Assembly: GCF_000422085.1 (NCBI RefSeq)
Contig: NC_021741.1
Span: 2,108,001 to 2,172,000, forward strand
Direction of reading: 5' to 3'
DNA: 64,000 bases
DNA from: Serratia liquefaciens ATCC 27592
Lineage (GTDB): Bacteria; Pseudomonadota; Gammaproteobacteria; Enterobacterales; Enterobacteriaceae
Shown: in pieces, positions 45,077 to 54,696 of the stretch
Numbering within the stretch: position 1 is the first letter of the stretch
Layout of the letters: each line of letters begins with the position of its first letter
The notes under the pieces: model-generated
Databases searched by the model: none
What the model saw: the letters and a program-made list of their open reading frames with translations, nothing else
What the model was told of the DNA's origin: nothing
Translations under genes and position numbers: made by a program

Positions 45077-45841
45077 TCAATAAGCGGTTAAGGTTATCGG
45101 CTGTTTGTTATCGTTGACCGTGGCTTGCAACTGACCGCTGCTGAAACTGCCCGATGCCGGCAGGGCAAAGCGCATCTGCGAACCGGGCAACACATACCCC
45201 ATCAGACCGGCATTAAGCGTTTTTCCCTGCATCGTCACTTTGGAGATACGCGCATGCACGATGCCCTGGTTGCGCACCTCCAGCCAACGTTGGCTACTCT
45301 GTTGCAACAGACGGTAGCTGAGCTGCGGCTGGTTGGCGGTGGCGTAATCGCGCGGTTTTTCTGAGTCTTGCTTGGTCCAGACCCCTTTACCGCTGACAAA
45401 CAACGGGACTGAATAGCGCATCTGGAATTTCAGCCCCATCTGCGCCCCTTCTGGCGCGGATTGACTGCCTGAATCTTTTACCGGGACTTCATCAATCAGA
45501 ATACGGTAGGCGCGCTCCTGCCCGGCAGGCGGCGGGGTTTGTTTAACCAGCCGGATCAGTTGGCGTTTTCCTGGTGCAATTGAGGCAACCGGCGGGCTGG
45601 CGATCACTTCGCTTTGGTTGCTGTAGTCGTCTTTACCGGCGGTCTGTTTCCAGCCGAGCACCCGCACTTGCATATAGACCGGCTTGCTGTCCCGATTTTC
45701 CAACCATAGCGCCGTCGCGGGTTGTTGATCTTCAATCACTGGATCGATGGGCCAAATCAGGATTGACGCGGCGGCGAGAGCCTGTTGTTGGCCGACAATC
45801 AGCAGCGCTGCCGTCAGTGGCAGTCGGAAGGGTATGCGCAT
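45077..45841 (-). CDS. periplasmic pilus chaperone
   Basis: 254 residues from the ATG at 45841 (AAGGA seven bases upstream; a TTG at 45859 is less likely). Signal peptide, then a PapD-like fold: SILIWPIDPVIEDQQPATALWLEN, and PGKRQLIRLVKQ with the conserved Arg-Lys-type groove. It caps subunits in the periplasm before usher transfer. It stands between the three pilin genes and the usher, the archaic (CsuC-like) order. Confidence 0.9.
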   Translation of the reverse strand: MRIPFRLPLTAALLIVGQQQALAAASILIWPIDPVIEDQQPATALWLENRDSKPVYMQVRVLGWKQTAGKDDYSNQSEVIASPPVASIAPGKRQLIRLVKQTPPPAGQERAYRILIDEVPVKDSGSQSAPEGAQMGLKFQMRYSVPLFVSGKGVWTKQDSEKPRDYATANQPQLSYRLLQQSSQRWLEVRNQGIVHARISKVTMQGKTLNAGLMGYVLPGSQMRFALPASGSFSSGQLQATVNDNKQPITLTAY

Positions 45842-45863
45842 GGCTAAATCCTTATTCAAAATA

Positions 45864-46424
45864 CTAATAAGTGACCGTCAGTAAGACCGTATCGCTGTAT
45901 GTGCCACTGGTGGGCAGGGTACTGGTCGAGAACAAACGGGCATAAACTTTTATTTCCTGGGTGCTACCGGTCGCGGCGACGACCTCTGTGGTGCCGCCGT
46001 TACTGCCATCGCCCCAAATGGTGGAATAATTACTGTCCTGGTAAAGCTGATAAATCAGGGTCTCGGGGGTCAGGGTATTTTTCAATTTGCGTCCGGCGGA
46101 GATAGAACCGGTGACATTGTTGCCGATGCCAAGCGCCAGCGTGACGCTCAGACCTGGGTTGCAGCGAAACAGCACGGAACCGGCCCCCGAACTGGAAACT
46201 ATGCTGATATTGCTGGCTAACGAGGAGATCTGTCCAAAGTTGAGGTTGCCGAAGGTGGTGACATCGCTGCTGCCGCTGCCCAAAATACAGCCTTTCACTA
46301 CCGTCGCGTTGACGGTAAGCGCCTGGGTTTTTTGCTGATCGTTGACACCCGTGTCGCCCAGTACCGGCGGCGTTATCATCCAGAGCAGTAAACCACCGCT
46401 TAAAATACGCATTACCCTTACCAA
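45864..46424 (-). CDS. minor pilin, SCPU domain
   Basis: 186 residues with a signal peptide (ILSGGLLLWMITPPVLG). The SCPU domain includes VVKGCILGSGSSDVTTFGNLNFG, with the early Cys typical of this family, and ends VLLTVTY. It is the third pilin gene, matching CsuB, which links tip and shaft in Acinetobacter. Its start overlaps the stop of the preceding pilin by seven bases. Confidence 0.85.
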   Translation of the reverse strand: MVRVMRILSGGLLLWMITPPVLGDTGVNDQQKTQALTVNATVVKGCILGSGSSDVTTFGNLNFGQISSLASNISIVSSSGAGSVLFRCNPGLSVTLALGIGNNVTGSISAGRKLKNTLTPETLIYQLYQDSNYSTIWGDGSNGGTTEVVAATGSTQEIKVYARLFSTSTLPTSGTYSDTVLLTVTY

Positions 46425-46921
46425 TTGATGGTGACCTGCACGGTGTCGGTGTAGCTGCCGATCGGAGGAGTGGATTGCACCGGGATCATGCCATACACCG
46501 GTAACCAGTTATCCTGACCGTTGGCGGTTTGCGATACTCCGGTCAGATTATCCCAAATGGTGCTGTGGGCGCTGGTGGTATACAGGTTGTAGTTCACCTG
46601 TTGGCCAGCGGCACTTTTCAGGTAACGGGCCGCGGTGTTACCGCTTTGCCCGCCGCCCAGCAGGACGTTGTAACTGGTGCCGTTGTTGCATTTGACACGA
46701 ATGGCGCCCGCGTTTTGTTGCCCGGCAATACTGACGTTGGTAGTGAGGAAATAGACCGTACCAAAGTCCAGCGAACCAAAGCTGACATTGCCGCCCGAGT
46801 TGCTGCCTGCTTCACAGGCCTTCAACAAGGTGGCACTGACGCCAATGGTGGCGGTTTTGCTATCCGCGTTCACCGCCAGGCTCAGCGTCAGCAACCCAAA
46901 AACAAAAAGGGCTTGCCGCAC
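46418..46921 (-). CDS. minor pilin, SCPU domain
   Basis: 167 residues. Signal peptide ending AVNA, SCPU domain with LLKACEAGSNSGGNVSFGSLDFG and a C-terminal beta strand VQVTINW that serves the donor-strand system. It is the second gene in the operon, matching CsuA. It lies two bases after the major pilin stop. Confidence 0.85.
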   Translation of the reverse strand: MRQALFVFGLLTLSLAVNADSKTATIGVSATLLKACEAGSNSGGNVSFGSLDFGTVYFLTTNVSIAGQQNAGAIRVKCNNGTSYNVLLGGGQSGNTAARYLKSAAGQQVNYNLYTTSAHSTIWDNLTGVSQTANGQDNWLPVYGMIPVQSTPPIGSYTDTVQVTINW

Positions 46922-46923
46922 TG

Positions 46924-47463
46924 TTACCAGGTTACCGTCATCGTCACGGTATCGTTGTAGGTATCAGGATCTGGCGTAGTGGCCGCCGCCGGGACACGAC
47001 CATAGACAATTAATGGAACCGCTGCGCCGGTACCGGTGCCGGTCAGGGCATTGGCGCCGCTGGACCAGGCGGTAGCGCGGGCCGAATCCTGATAGAGGTT
47101 GTACTTGATCAATGCGCCGGCCGTACTGGCCATTTGGCGTTGGTTACCGGCACCCACGTGCAGACCGTTATTCAACGCCACGGTATAGGCGGTGCCTGTG
47201 GTACAGGTCAGCGACAGGGTACCTGCACCGCCGGAACCGGTTGCGCTGGCGTCAATAATGTTGGACAGGGAAGAGTAAGTCCCGAAGCTAATGGCGCCAA
47301 AGTCGTTGGCGCTACCCGCGCTGTTTCCACCGCCGACCACGCAACCCGCGCCGATGGTTAAGGTTACGCCCAGGTTGCCCTGAATAGTGCCTGCTGCGTT
47401 AGCTGCGCCGTTTGCGCACAGCAGGGTGGCTACCGAGGTCAATGCCATCAGAGTTTTTTTCAT
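46924..47463 (-). CDS. major pilin of archaic pilus, SCPU domain
   Basis: 179 residues from the ATG at 47463, after AAGGAAACTAAT. Signal peptide ending ANAA, SCPU domain with GVTLTIGAGCVVGGGNSAG and end VTMTVTW. As first gene of a six-gene leftward operon it matches CsuA/B, the shaft subunit. Gly, Ala and Thr content is high. Promoter elements should lie in 47464-47742. Confidence 0.88.
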   Translation of the reverse strand: MKKTLMALTSVATLLCANGAANAAGTIQGNLGVTLTIGAGCVVGGGNSAGSANDFGAISFGTYSSLSNIIDASATGSGGAGTLSLTCTTGTAYTVALNNGLHVGAGNQRQMASTAGALIKYNLYQDSARATAWSSGANALTGTGTGAAVPLIVYGRVPAAATTPDPDTYNDTVTMTVTW

Positions 47464-47670
47464 ATTAGTTTCCTTGCTGTGTAAGGGAGAACCCCACAAA
47501 AGCGCCGCCCGGAACCGGGTTAAACGCATTAATTTATTTACAGTTTAATTAATAGAATAAGAATGCTGAATTGTCTTGGTCAGGAGCCAAAAATTATCTT
47601 TATTTTTGAAAGGTGTCGGTATATTTGGCAAGTCGGGAGGATAATGCCGAAAAGGGTAAATGATTAGAAT

Positions 47671-47698
47671 AATAATATTCCCCTATCGGAATATTATT
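47671..47698. repeat. 11-bp perfect inverted repeat upstream of the pilus operon
   Basis: AATAATATTCC - CCTATC - GGAATATTATT, about 210 bases before the major pilin start. It is AT-rich and in the right place for a regulator of the pilus genes. Confidence 0.5.
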
Positions 47699-47707
47699 AG
47701 CGTCATT

Positions 47708-47733
47708 AACTGGCCGGCATTTCCCGGCCAGTT
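47708..47733. terminator. hairpin after rsmF
   Basis: AACTGGCCGG - CATTTC - CCGGCCAGTT, a 10-bp stem ten bases beyond the rsmF stop. The T-run is short, so termination is likely but not textbook. Confidence 0.6.
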
Positions 47734-47742
47734 TCAGCGTAG

Positions 47743-49179
47743 CTACTGATGAAAATCCAACGCGCCGTCGCGAACCAGTTCGCGGGGCAGATTGTTTTTT
47801 ATCCGGCTGCCGATGCGTTTGGCGATCCCCAGCGGCTGTTGCTGATAGGTCACGATGCATTCATCGGTCAGCGGCGGTGAGTCCGGGTACAGGTCGCGGC
47901 CGTGATACCACTCCTGCGCCAGTGTGGCATCCAGCTCAAAGCGCTGCTTACCGTCAGCTGCCGCCAGCGCGATCACCGCTTCGTGCTGCCAGCGATAGCC
48001 TTTGGTGAAGCGTTCGGCCAGTTTCAGCCCAATGCGGGAAAAACGTACTTTGTTGACGAACGTTTCCAGCTCGGCGGGGAACAGCCAAATCTCTTTATCG
48101 CGCGTCCACAGACGGCTGGTTTCATCCCAGACCAACCCGGAAGCAGCGGCGGCCTGGGCTATTTCAGCAGAGTCCTTAGCGGAAAGCGGCGCGAACGGGA
48201 ATTTGCCCAGCTTATAGCTTGGTTTCGCCAACGCGGGCACGGAGTGATGTTTGCGCAGGCGGGCCACGAAAAAGCCTTCGCTGTCGTAAATCTGTGGGAA
48301 CACGTGCAGGAAGCCTTCGGCGGTCAGGGCCTGTTTGGCGCCTGGGAACAGTTCGCCCAATGGCTCGACGCTGACCGCGTCGCCATAGGTCGCCAGCAAC
48401 CCGTTGACGATCTGCTGGTTTTCCTGCGCGTTGAGCGTACAGGTGGAGTAGACCATGACGCCACCCGGAGCCAGGGCATGGAAGGCGCTGTCGATCAATT
48501 CGCGCTGAGTCTCGGCGATGGAGGCAACGCTCTCCGGCGACCAGTTGCTCATGGCGTCCGGATCTTTGCGTACTACGCCTTCACCGGAGCAGGGTGCATC
48601 CAGCAGAATGGCGTCGAAGCTTTCCGGTAGTGCGGCGCCGAATACCCGCCCGTCAAAGTGGGTGAGCGCCGTGTTTTTAACCCCGCAGCGGCTGATGTTG
48701 GCATGCAGCACCTTGACCCGGCTGGCGGAATATTCGTTCGCCACAATGCCACCCTGGTTGTTCATCAAGGCCGCAATCTGAGTGGTTTTGGAACCCGGCG
48801 CGGCGGCGACGTCCAGCACCCGACGTGGCGTTTCCCCTGCGGCGAACAGTGCGCTGACCGGCAGCATCGAGCTGGCTTCCTGAATGTAAAACAGGCCGCT
48901 CAAGTGTTCCGCCGCGCTACCCAGCCGCAGTTCCTCGTCTTTGCGTTCGATCCAAAAGCCTTCCGTACACCAGGGGATTGGCTCCAACTGCCAGTCGTAA
49001 TCCTGCACAAGCGTCAAAAAGTCGGCAACGCTGATTTTCAGCGTATTCACTCGCAGGCTGCGGCGCAGCGGGCGTTGGCAGGCGGCAATAAAATCGTCCA
49101 TCGACAGGTCGGCGGGCATGATGGCACGCGTCGCGTCGAGAAAGGCGGGCGGCAAATAAACGGAGGCAGGTTTGGCCAC
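47743..49179 (-). CDS. rsmF: 16S rRNA m5C1407 methyltransferase
   Basis: 478 residues from GTG at 49179, chosen because E. coli RsmF begins at the matching point (…[10 protein letters not shown]); a longer frame to 49227 adds sixteen unrelated residues. SAM site [14 protein letters not shown], catalytic cysteines in DAPCSGEG and STCTL. It methylates C1407 of 16S rRNA in 30S subunits. A C-terminal PUA-like part follows. It is the first core gene right of the pilus operon. Confidence 0.94.
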   Translation of the reverse strand: MAKPASVYLPPAFLDATRAIMPADLSMDDFIAACQRPLRRSLRVNTLKISVADFLTLVQDYDWQLEPIPWCTEGFWIERKDEELRLGSAAEHLSGLFYIQEASSMLPVSALFAAGETPRRVLDVAAAPGSKTTQIAALMNNQGGIVANEYSASRVKVLHANISRCGVKNTALTHFDGRVFGAALPESFDAILLDAPCSGEGVVRKDPDAMSNWSPESVASIAETQRELIDSAFHALAPGGVMVYSTCTLNAQENQQIVNGLLATYGDAVSVEPLGELFPGAKQALTAEGFLHVFPQIYDSEGFFVARLRKHHSVPALAKPSYKLGKFPFAPLSAKDSAEIAQAAAASGLVWDETSRLWTRDKEIWLFPAELETFVNKVRFSRIGLKLAERFTKGYRWQHEAVIALAAADGKQRFELDATLAQEWYHGRDLYPDSPPLTDECIVTYQQQPLGIAKRIGSRIKNNLPRELVRDGALDFHQ

Positions 49180-49282
49180 GGGGTGAGCTCTCTGGCAGCT
49201 GTCAAAATAAGGGCGGAAGTTTACCACAAAGCTGGAAACAGTAGGGGCCCAGCATTGCTGAGCCCCTGAGAAGGTGACTTAT

Positions 49283-51913
49283 TTACTCTTTAGGGATGGC
49301 GGTGCCCCAGTCTCTCCAGTCCTTAGGTTCCTCCGCATTCAGCATAAAGTGCTTGTGCGGCGTGGCCTTAGGCGCCAGCGGAATACTCGGCGGGGTGGCG
49401 AAAGCAATGCCGCCGCGAATGAACTGCTGGAAGGTGCCGCTCTTGATCACGCCGCCGGTCAGGCCAAACTGCAGGTTATAGCCGGAGGCTTGCCAGAACA
49501 CGCTGTTGTTGCGAACCAGATATTGGTATTTCTTGCTGATGCGCAGCGCCACGTGGATGCGATCGGACATGGCCCCCAGATAGAAACCGGTGACGGTGCC
49601 CACTTCCACGCCGCGGAACAGCACCGGAGTACCAATCTGCAGCGAGCCGGTTTCGGCCGCGTCAAGGATCACGCTCAGACCGTCCAGATAGCGCGAGTCG
49701 GTGATGCTGGCTTCCTGCAGCTCAAAGCTGCGCAGCTCGCGCCCGCGACCCGGTTCCACGTTGATATAAGGTTGCAGCAGAGTATCGAGGTTGCTGACTC
49801 CGGCGGCGGAAATCTCCGGCGAGACAATCGAGAATCGGCTGCCCAGGCGCGCGAAGGTCTGGACGTATTCCGGATACAGCACCGCCTTGGCCAACACTTC
49901 ATTTCGCTCTGGTGCCAGCTTCAACGAATCCACCTGGCCGATATCGATGCCAAGATAGCGCAGCGGCATACCCGGCGACAGTTTGCTGGCGTCGTAGGTT
50001 TTCAGGATGATCTGGCTACCCACCGCGCGGGCGGCGGTTTCCGTGGCGTACAGTACGCGTTTGGCGCCTTTGTCCAGCGTCACGCCCTGCAGGTTGTCGA
50101 AACTTATGGCGCCTTTCAACGCGCGGTTAAGCGGGGATGCCTGTACCGTCAGACCGTTGCCGTTCAACTGCACCTTGGCGCCACCTTCGGCCCAGAAGAT
50201 ACTTTCACTGGTCAACAGCTTGCGGTATTCCGGGCTGATATAAACATCGACTTCAAACTCGTTGGCTTTGGGGCGCACGTTAACAATTTCGCCCACCTGA
50301 AATTTGCGGTACAGCACCACCGAACCGGCCTGAACGTCAGGCAGGCTCACGGCGTTCAGCGTCAGGGTCGGCGTTGGGCTGTTACCGACGATGCCGGCTT
50401 CGGCCTTTTCGCTGTTGCCGTACAGTGGATACTGGCCGACTGGATCGCCTTTGCTGCCGGGGATGATGCGCACGCCGCCGTCCAGCCATTCCTGCGCGCT
50501 GGCACCCAGCACTTCCATGCCATCGAGCCCCAGCTTGACGTCGACGCGGCTGTTGACCACGAACTTGCTGTCTTTATGCAGCAGGCGGCGATATTGGGCT
50601 TCCACGGCGGCGGTGAACACCACGCCGCTGTCGGTCAATGCGCGGCTCATTATCTGCCCGACCTTAACACCATGAACCACTAGCGGCTGGCCAACGTCGA
50701 TGCCGTAACTTTGCGGCGCGTTAAGCGTTACGGTCAGCACGCCCGGCTGTTGCAGTAGGGTTTCGCTGCTGTCCAGCACGTTGAAGTGCTGCTGCGGCTC
50801 GCCTTCGCCCGGCACCAGCTCTAGCGTATTGCCGGTCAGCAGCTGGCTGAGTTTAGCGTCGTTAAGGCTCAAGCGCGGGCTGCGCATGACGATCCGCGTA
50901 CCGCTGCGCATTAAATCCACCACCGACGGATCGATGGTCAGTTCGCCGGTGACCTTACTGTCTTGTTCCAGCGTCAGTTTGGTCAAAGTACCTACCTGCA
51001 GCCCCTGATAAATCAGCGGCGTGTGATTTTCACTCAGGCTGTTACCGCTGGGCAAATCAAGCGTAATGTTAACGCCACGCTGGCTGTGCGCCAGATCCGG
51101 ATAGAGGGTGTAACTTTGATCGGCCTTGGCCTGTTGACCGTCGAGCGGTGAATCAAAAGCGATGGCGCCGTTAACCAGCGCGGCCAGGCTTTCCATCTGC
51201 ACCGAGGCGCCCGACAGGCTGAAATCGCCCTTAAAGCCGGAAACGTTCCAAAAACGGCTGTTGCCCTTCACCAGATTGGCAAAGCGGCGATCGATCAGCA
51301 CATCGATAGTGACGCCTTTATTCCCTTCGGAGATGGTGTAGTCATACACCTTGCCGACCGGAATTTTGCGGTAATAGACCAGCGAACCGGTATTGAGCGA
51401 CCCCAGATCGTCGGCATGCAGGTGAATCATCAGCTCGCCGGTGTTCAGCCGGTATTTGGGCTGAGTATCGAGGGCGGTGAAGTGGGTTTGCGGCTGCCCG
51501 CTGCCCGGCATCATGCCAATGTAGTTGCCGCCGACCAGCGCATCCAGGCCTGACACACCCGCCAATGAGGCTTTTGGCGTAACCAGCCAAAATTGGGTGC
51601 CGTCGCGCAACGAGTCTTCCAGATCGCTCTTGATGCTGGCTTCGACCACGATGCTGCGCAGATCCTTGCTTAGGCTGATGCTCTGTACGGTGCCGACTTC
51701 TACCCCTTGATAGCGCACCGGGGTACGGCCAGCGACGATGCCTGCCGCAGACTGAAAATCAATGGTCACCGTGGTGCCGCGTTCCTGGAAATTGCTATAG
51801 ACCAGCCACCCCGCAATCAGCAGGGCAATAAACGGCAGTAACCAGAATGGCGAAATGCGGCGCTTGTTTTTGACCCGCGCTTCAGTCGGTGTATTCGGCG
51901 TTTCCTGTTGCAT
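49283..51913 (-). CDS. letB: lipophilic envelope-spanning tunnel protein LetB (YebT)
   Basis: 876 residues from the ATG at 51913 (GGGA upstream; the ATG at 51919 is less likely). One N-terminal membrane helix ([20 protein letters not shown]) and seven MCE domains in a row, each with a [16 protein letters not shown] core such as [15 protein letters not shown]. It stacks as a hexameric tube across the periplasm to move lipids. It overlaps letA by 32 bases, so letA-letB is one leftward unit. Confidence 0.95.
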   Translation of the reverse strand: MQQETPNTPTEARVKNKRRISPFWLLPFIALLIAGWLVYSNFQERGTTVTIDFQSAAGIVAGRTPVRYQGVEVGTVQSISLSKDLRSIVVEASIKSDLEDSLRDGTQFWLVTPKASLAGVSGLDALVGGNYIGMMPGSGQPQTHFTALDTQPKYRLNTGELMIHLHADDLGSLNTGSLVYYRKIPVGKVYDYTISEGNKGVTIDVLIDRRFANLVKGNSRFWNVSGFKGDFSLSGASVQMESLAALVNGAIAFDSPLDGQQAKADQSYTLYPDLAHSQRGVNITLDLPSGNSLSENHTPLIYQGLQVGTLTKLTLEQDSKVTGELTIDPSVVDLMRSGTRIVMRSPRLSLNDAKLSQLLTGNTLELVPGEGEPQQHFNVLDSSETLLQQPGVLTVTLNAPQSYGIDVGQPLVVHGVKVGQIMSRALTDSGVVFTAAVEAQYRRLLHKDSKFVVNSRVDVKLGLDGMEVLGASAQEWLDGGVRIIPGSKGDPVGQYPLYGNSEKAEAGIVGNSPTPTLTLNAVSLPDVQAGSVVLYRKFQVGEIVNVRPKANEFEVDVYISPEYRKLLTSESIFWAEGGAKVQLNGNGLTVQASPLNRALKGAISFDNLQGVTLDKGAKRVLYATETAARAVGSQIILKTYDASKLSPGMPLRYLGIDIGQVDSLKLAPERNEVLAKAVLYPEYVQTFARLGSRFSIVSPEISAAGVSNLDTLLQPYINVEPGRGRELRSFELQEASITDSRYLDGLSVILDAAETGSLQIGTPVLFRGVEVGTVTGFYLGAMSDRIHVALRISKKYQYLVRNNSVFWQASGYNLQFGLTGGVIKSGTFQQFIRGGIAFATPPSIPLAPKATPHKHFMLNAEEPKDWRDWGTAIPKE

Positions 51914-53132
51914 GTGCATCCCAAATCAATCGGCTATCCAGCCACTCTACGGCAAGAATAGTTAAAATAACCGCAGACCCAAAGTAAAAGGCTGCCGGTC
52001 CCATAGTAAAAGATAACAACTGGTCGCGGTTCACCAGCGACATCATCAGTGCAATAACGAATAAATCGAGCATTGACCAGCGGCCGATCCAGGTCACCAG
52101 CCGCAGCAAGCGAATGCGCGTTTTCAGGCTGTGCGAGGTTTTGAAATGAATACTGAACAATATCGTGATCAGCACAATGACCTTGGTAAAGGGCACCAGC
52201 ACGCTGGCGATGAAGACGATGGCGGCGATCGGCACATTGCCGGAGCTTGCCAGTGACACCACCCCGGAGAATATAGTGTCTTCCATCCGGGCGCCATTGG
52301 CGTAAATGATCGATATCGGCAACAGGTTGGCCGGGATCAGTAAAATCATTGCCGCAATCAGCGCCGCCCAGGTTTTTTGCAGGCTGTAGGGCTGACGGTG
52401 ACACATGGGCACATGGCAGCGCGGGCAGCGTCCGCGCTCATCGGGATAACCGGTGAAATGGCACGACAGACAAATATGCAGTGCCGTCGGCGGGCCCTCT
52501 GGTTGCTCTTGCGGGTAGTAGCGTTCCCACAACTGCTCCAGATTGACGTGGATTAGGGTCAGGATGCTGAGCAGGGTGAGTGACAGGTAGGCGATCAGGG
52601 CGCTGCCTGCCTGGATATCGGCATACTCTTTGACTTTGATGGTTGCCACGGCCATGCCAATCAAATAAATATCGAGCATCACCCACTCTTTTAACCGTTC
52701 CAGCATCAGCAGCACCGGGCGCAGGTTCATGCCCAGCGTATGGCCGAAACGCAGGTACAGAAGCGACAGCGCCAACGTCAGTGGAGCACCTATGGTGCAG
52801 AACGCCACCATGCTGGCAGTGATAGGATCACCTTGCCGACTCATCTGCCAGATGCCTTCCAGCAGGCTGGCGTCAATACGTACGCCCAGCAAGCGGATGC
52901 TGATCAGCGGTTCGCTGAAGGCGAAGGGCATCAGCAGCAACATGGTGACCGCCATGGCGGTCAGTCGAGTCATCGACCAGTCGCGTCCGCTGACCACCTT
53001 CGCATCACAACGCGGGCAGTAGGCTGCCTGTTTACCGCTGAGCGGCGGCAACACAAACAGCAGGTCGCATTCGCAACAGCGCTGGTGGCGTGCTTTGGAA
53101 AGTGGGCCGGTGATAGCGTGTATTTTCATCAT
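51882..53132 (-). CDS. letA: LetA (YebS) inner-membrane partner of LetB
   Basis: 416 residues. Two PqiA-type modules, each with a zinc ribbon and four membrane helices: CCECDLLF with YCPRC at residues 19-43, and CLSCHFTG with RCPRC near 223-243. LetA is thought to load lipids into the LetB tunnel. It is the first gene of letA-letB and is divergent from msrC across 241 bases. Confidence 0.94.
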   Translation of the reverse strand: MMKIHAITGPLSKARHQRCCECDLLFVLPPLSGKQAAYCPRCDAKVVSGRDWSMTRLTAMAVTMLLLMPFAFSEPLISIRLLGVRIDASLLEGIWQMSRQGDPITASMVAFCTIGAPLTLALSLLYLRFGHTLGMNLRPVLLMLERLKEWVMLDIYLIGMAVATIKVKEYADIQAGSALIAYLSLTLLSILTLIHVNLEQLWERYYPQEQPEGPPTALHICLSCHFTGYPDERGRCPRCHVPMCHRQPYSLQKTWAALIAAMILLIPANLLPISIIYANGARMEDTIFSGVVSLASSGNVPIAAIVFIASVLVPFTKVIVLITILFSIHFKTSHSLKTRIRLLRLVTWIGRWSMLDLFVIALMMSLVNRDQLLSFTMGPAAFYFGSAVILTILAVEWLDSRLIWDAHATGNAEYTD

Positions 53133-53373
53133 GAGAAAAGCTGCCCTATAGCTCGCCGCAACAGTTAGCGTAGCTGAAAAATAAATCTGTCCGTGCTCAT
53201 CGGTTCAAGCGCCGGGCGGCAAAACAGGGTTTCAGACCGGCAAACATACCTTGCCCGGTAGGGTTTTGTGAAGCAACAGATGATTAACCTTGTGGCTATA
53301 GGCATTTAATGCTTATTTTATAGGGCTTAAGACTTGGGCTTCTGGCCATCTTCACGGTATTAATGGTTAACAC

Positions 53374-53871
53374 ATGACAAAAGAACAATTCTACGCGGAA
53401 TTAAAACGTGATTTGTGCGCACTGCTTGACGGGGAAACCAACTTTATCGCCGCGTTGTCCAACGCCAGTGCGTTGATCAACGAGCGCCTTGATGACGTCA
53501 ATTGGGCCGGTTTTTATCTGATGGACGGTGCGCAATTGGTGCTCGGTCCGTTCCAGGGGAAGATCGCCTGCGTACGTATTCCGGTAGGCAAGGGCGTGTG
53601 CGGGACTGCCGTGGCGGAAAACCGCGTGCAACGTGTTGGTGATGTCCATGCGTTCCCAGGCCATATCGCCTGTGACGCAGCCAGTAATGCAGAAATTGTG
53701 CTGCCGCTGAATGTTAGCGGTCAGATTATCGGCGTTCTCGATATCGACAGCACAGTTTATCAACGTTTCGACGAACAGGACGAAAGGGGCCTGGAAGCAG
53801 TGGTGGCGGGGCTTTGTGCGCAGCTGGAACAGTGTGATAGTGCGAAATATGTCACTGTGGCAGCAAGTTGA
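53374..53871 (+). CDS. msrC: free methionine-(R)-sulfoxide reductase
   Basis: 165 residues, one GAF domain. Cys66, Cys76 and Cys100 keep the 10- and 24-residue spacing of the three E. coli FRMsr cysteines, so the redox site looks intact. It reduces free methionine-R-sulfoxide, using thioredoxin, in the cytoplasm. Single gene between letA (divergent) and proQ. Confidence 0.94.
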   Translation: MTKEQFYAELKRDLCALLDGETNFIAALSNASALINERLDDVNWAGFYLMDGAQLVLGPFQGKIACVRIPVGKGVCGTAVAENRVQRVGDVHAFPGHIACDAASNAEIVLPLNVSGQIIGVLDIDSTVYQRFDEQDERGLEAVVAGLCAQLEQCDSAKYVTVAAS

Positions 53872-53966
53872 TCTACGGTTAACGTGGCATTTACCGATGG
53901 CGTCATTATAATGACGCCTGTTCATGCCTGCGCTGGTTGGCAAACCCGTTGTAATCAGGAAATTTC

Positions 53967-54677
53967 ATGGAAAATCAACCTAAGTTGAACTCTAGTAAAG
54001 AAGTCATTGCTTTTCTTGCCGAGCGTTTTCCGCTCTGCTTTAGCGCCGAGGGCGAAGCTCGCCCGTTGAAAATCGGTATTTTTCAGGATCTGGTCGAGCG
54101 TGTTCAAGGGGAAGAGAACCTCAGCAAAACGCAATTGCGTTCTGCCCTGCGCCTGTACACCTCTAGCTGGCGTTACCTGTACGGCGTCAAAGTTGGCGCG
54201 CAGCGCGTCGATTTAGACGGCAATCCGTGCGGTGAACTCGAACAGCAGCATGTCGATCATGCCCGCCAACAGCTTGAAGAAGCGAAAGCGCGCGTTCAGG
54301 CACAGCGTGCCGAACAAAACGCCAAAAAACGTGAAGCTGCCGGCGAATCAGCCGATGCGCAACCGCGTCGTCCACGTCCAGCCGGTAAAAAACCTGCTGC
54401 ACGTCGCGAAGGCGGAGCCGCACCGGAGAACCGCAAGCCACGCCCACAAACTCGCCCACAGCCCGCTCGTCAACCTCGTGAAGTCAAAGAGGAAAGCCAG
54501 CAGCGCCATGTGCCAGTCACGGATATCTCTAAACTGCAAATTGGCCAAGAAATCAAAGTCAGAGCAGGCAAGAGCGCGATGGATGCTACCGTACTCGAAA
54601 TCGCTAAAGATGGCGTACGTGTGCAGCTCTCTTCCGGTCTGGCGATGATTGTGCGCGCAGAACACTTGCAGTTCTGA
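53967..54677 (+). CDS. proQ: RNA chaperone ProQ
   Basis: 236 residues. FinO-like RNA-binding domain at 1-120 ([49 protein letters not shown]), a charged Lys/Arg/Pro linker (about 125-175), and a Tudor-like C-terminal domain ([15 protein letters not shown]). It binds many small RNAs and 3' ends. The prc gene begins 19 bases after its stop, as in E. coli. Confidence 0.95.
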   Translation: MENQPKLNSSKEVIAFLAERFPLCFSAEGEARPLKIGIFQDLVERVQGEENLSKTQLRSALRLYTSSWRYLYGVKVGAQRVDLDGNPCGELEQQHVDHARQQLEEAKARVQAQRAEQNAKKREAAGESADAQPRRPRPAGKKPAARREGGAAPENRKPRPQTRPQPARQPREVKEESQQRHVPVTDISKLQIGQEIKVRAGKSAMDATVLEIAKDGVRVQLSSGLAMIVRAEHLQF

Positions 54678-54696
54678 TACGGAGGCCAACCAAGGC

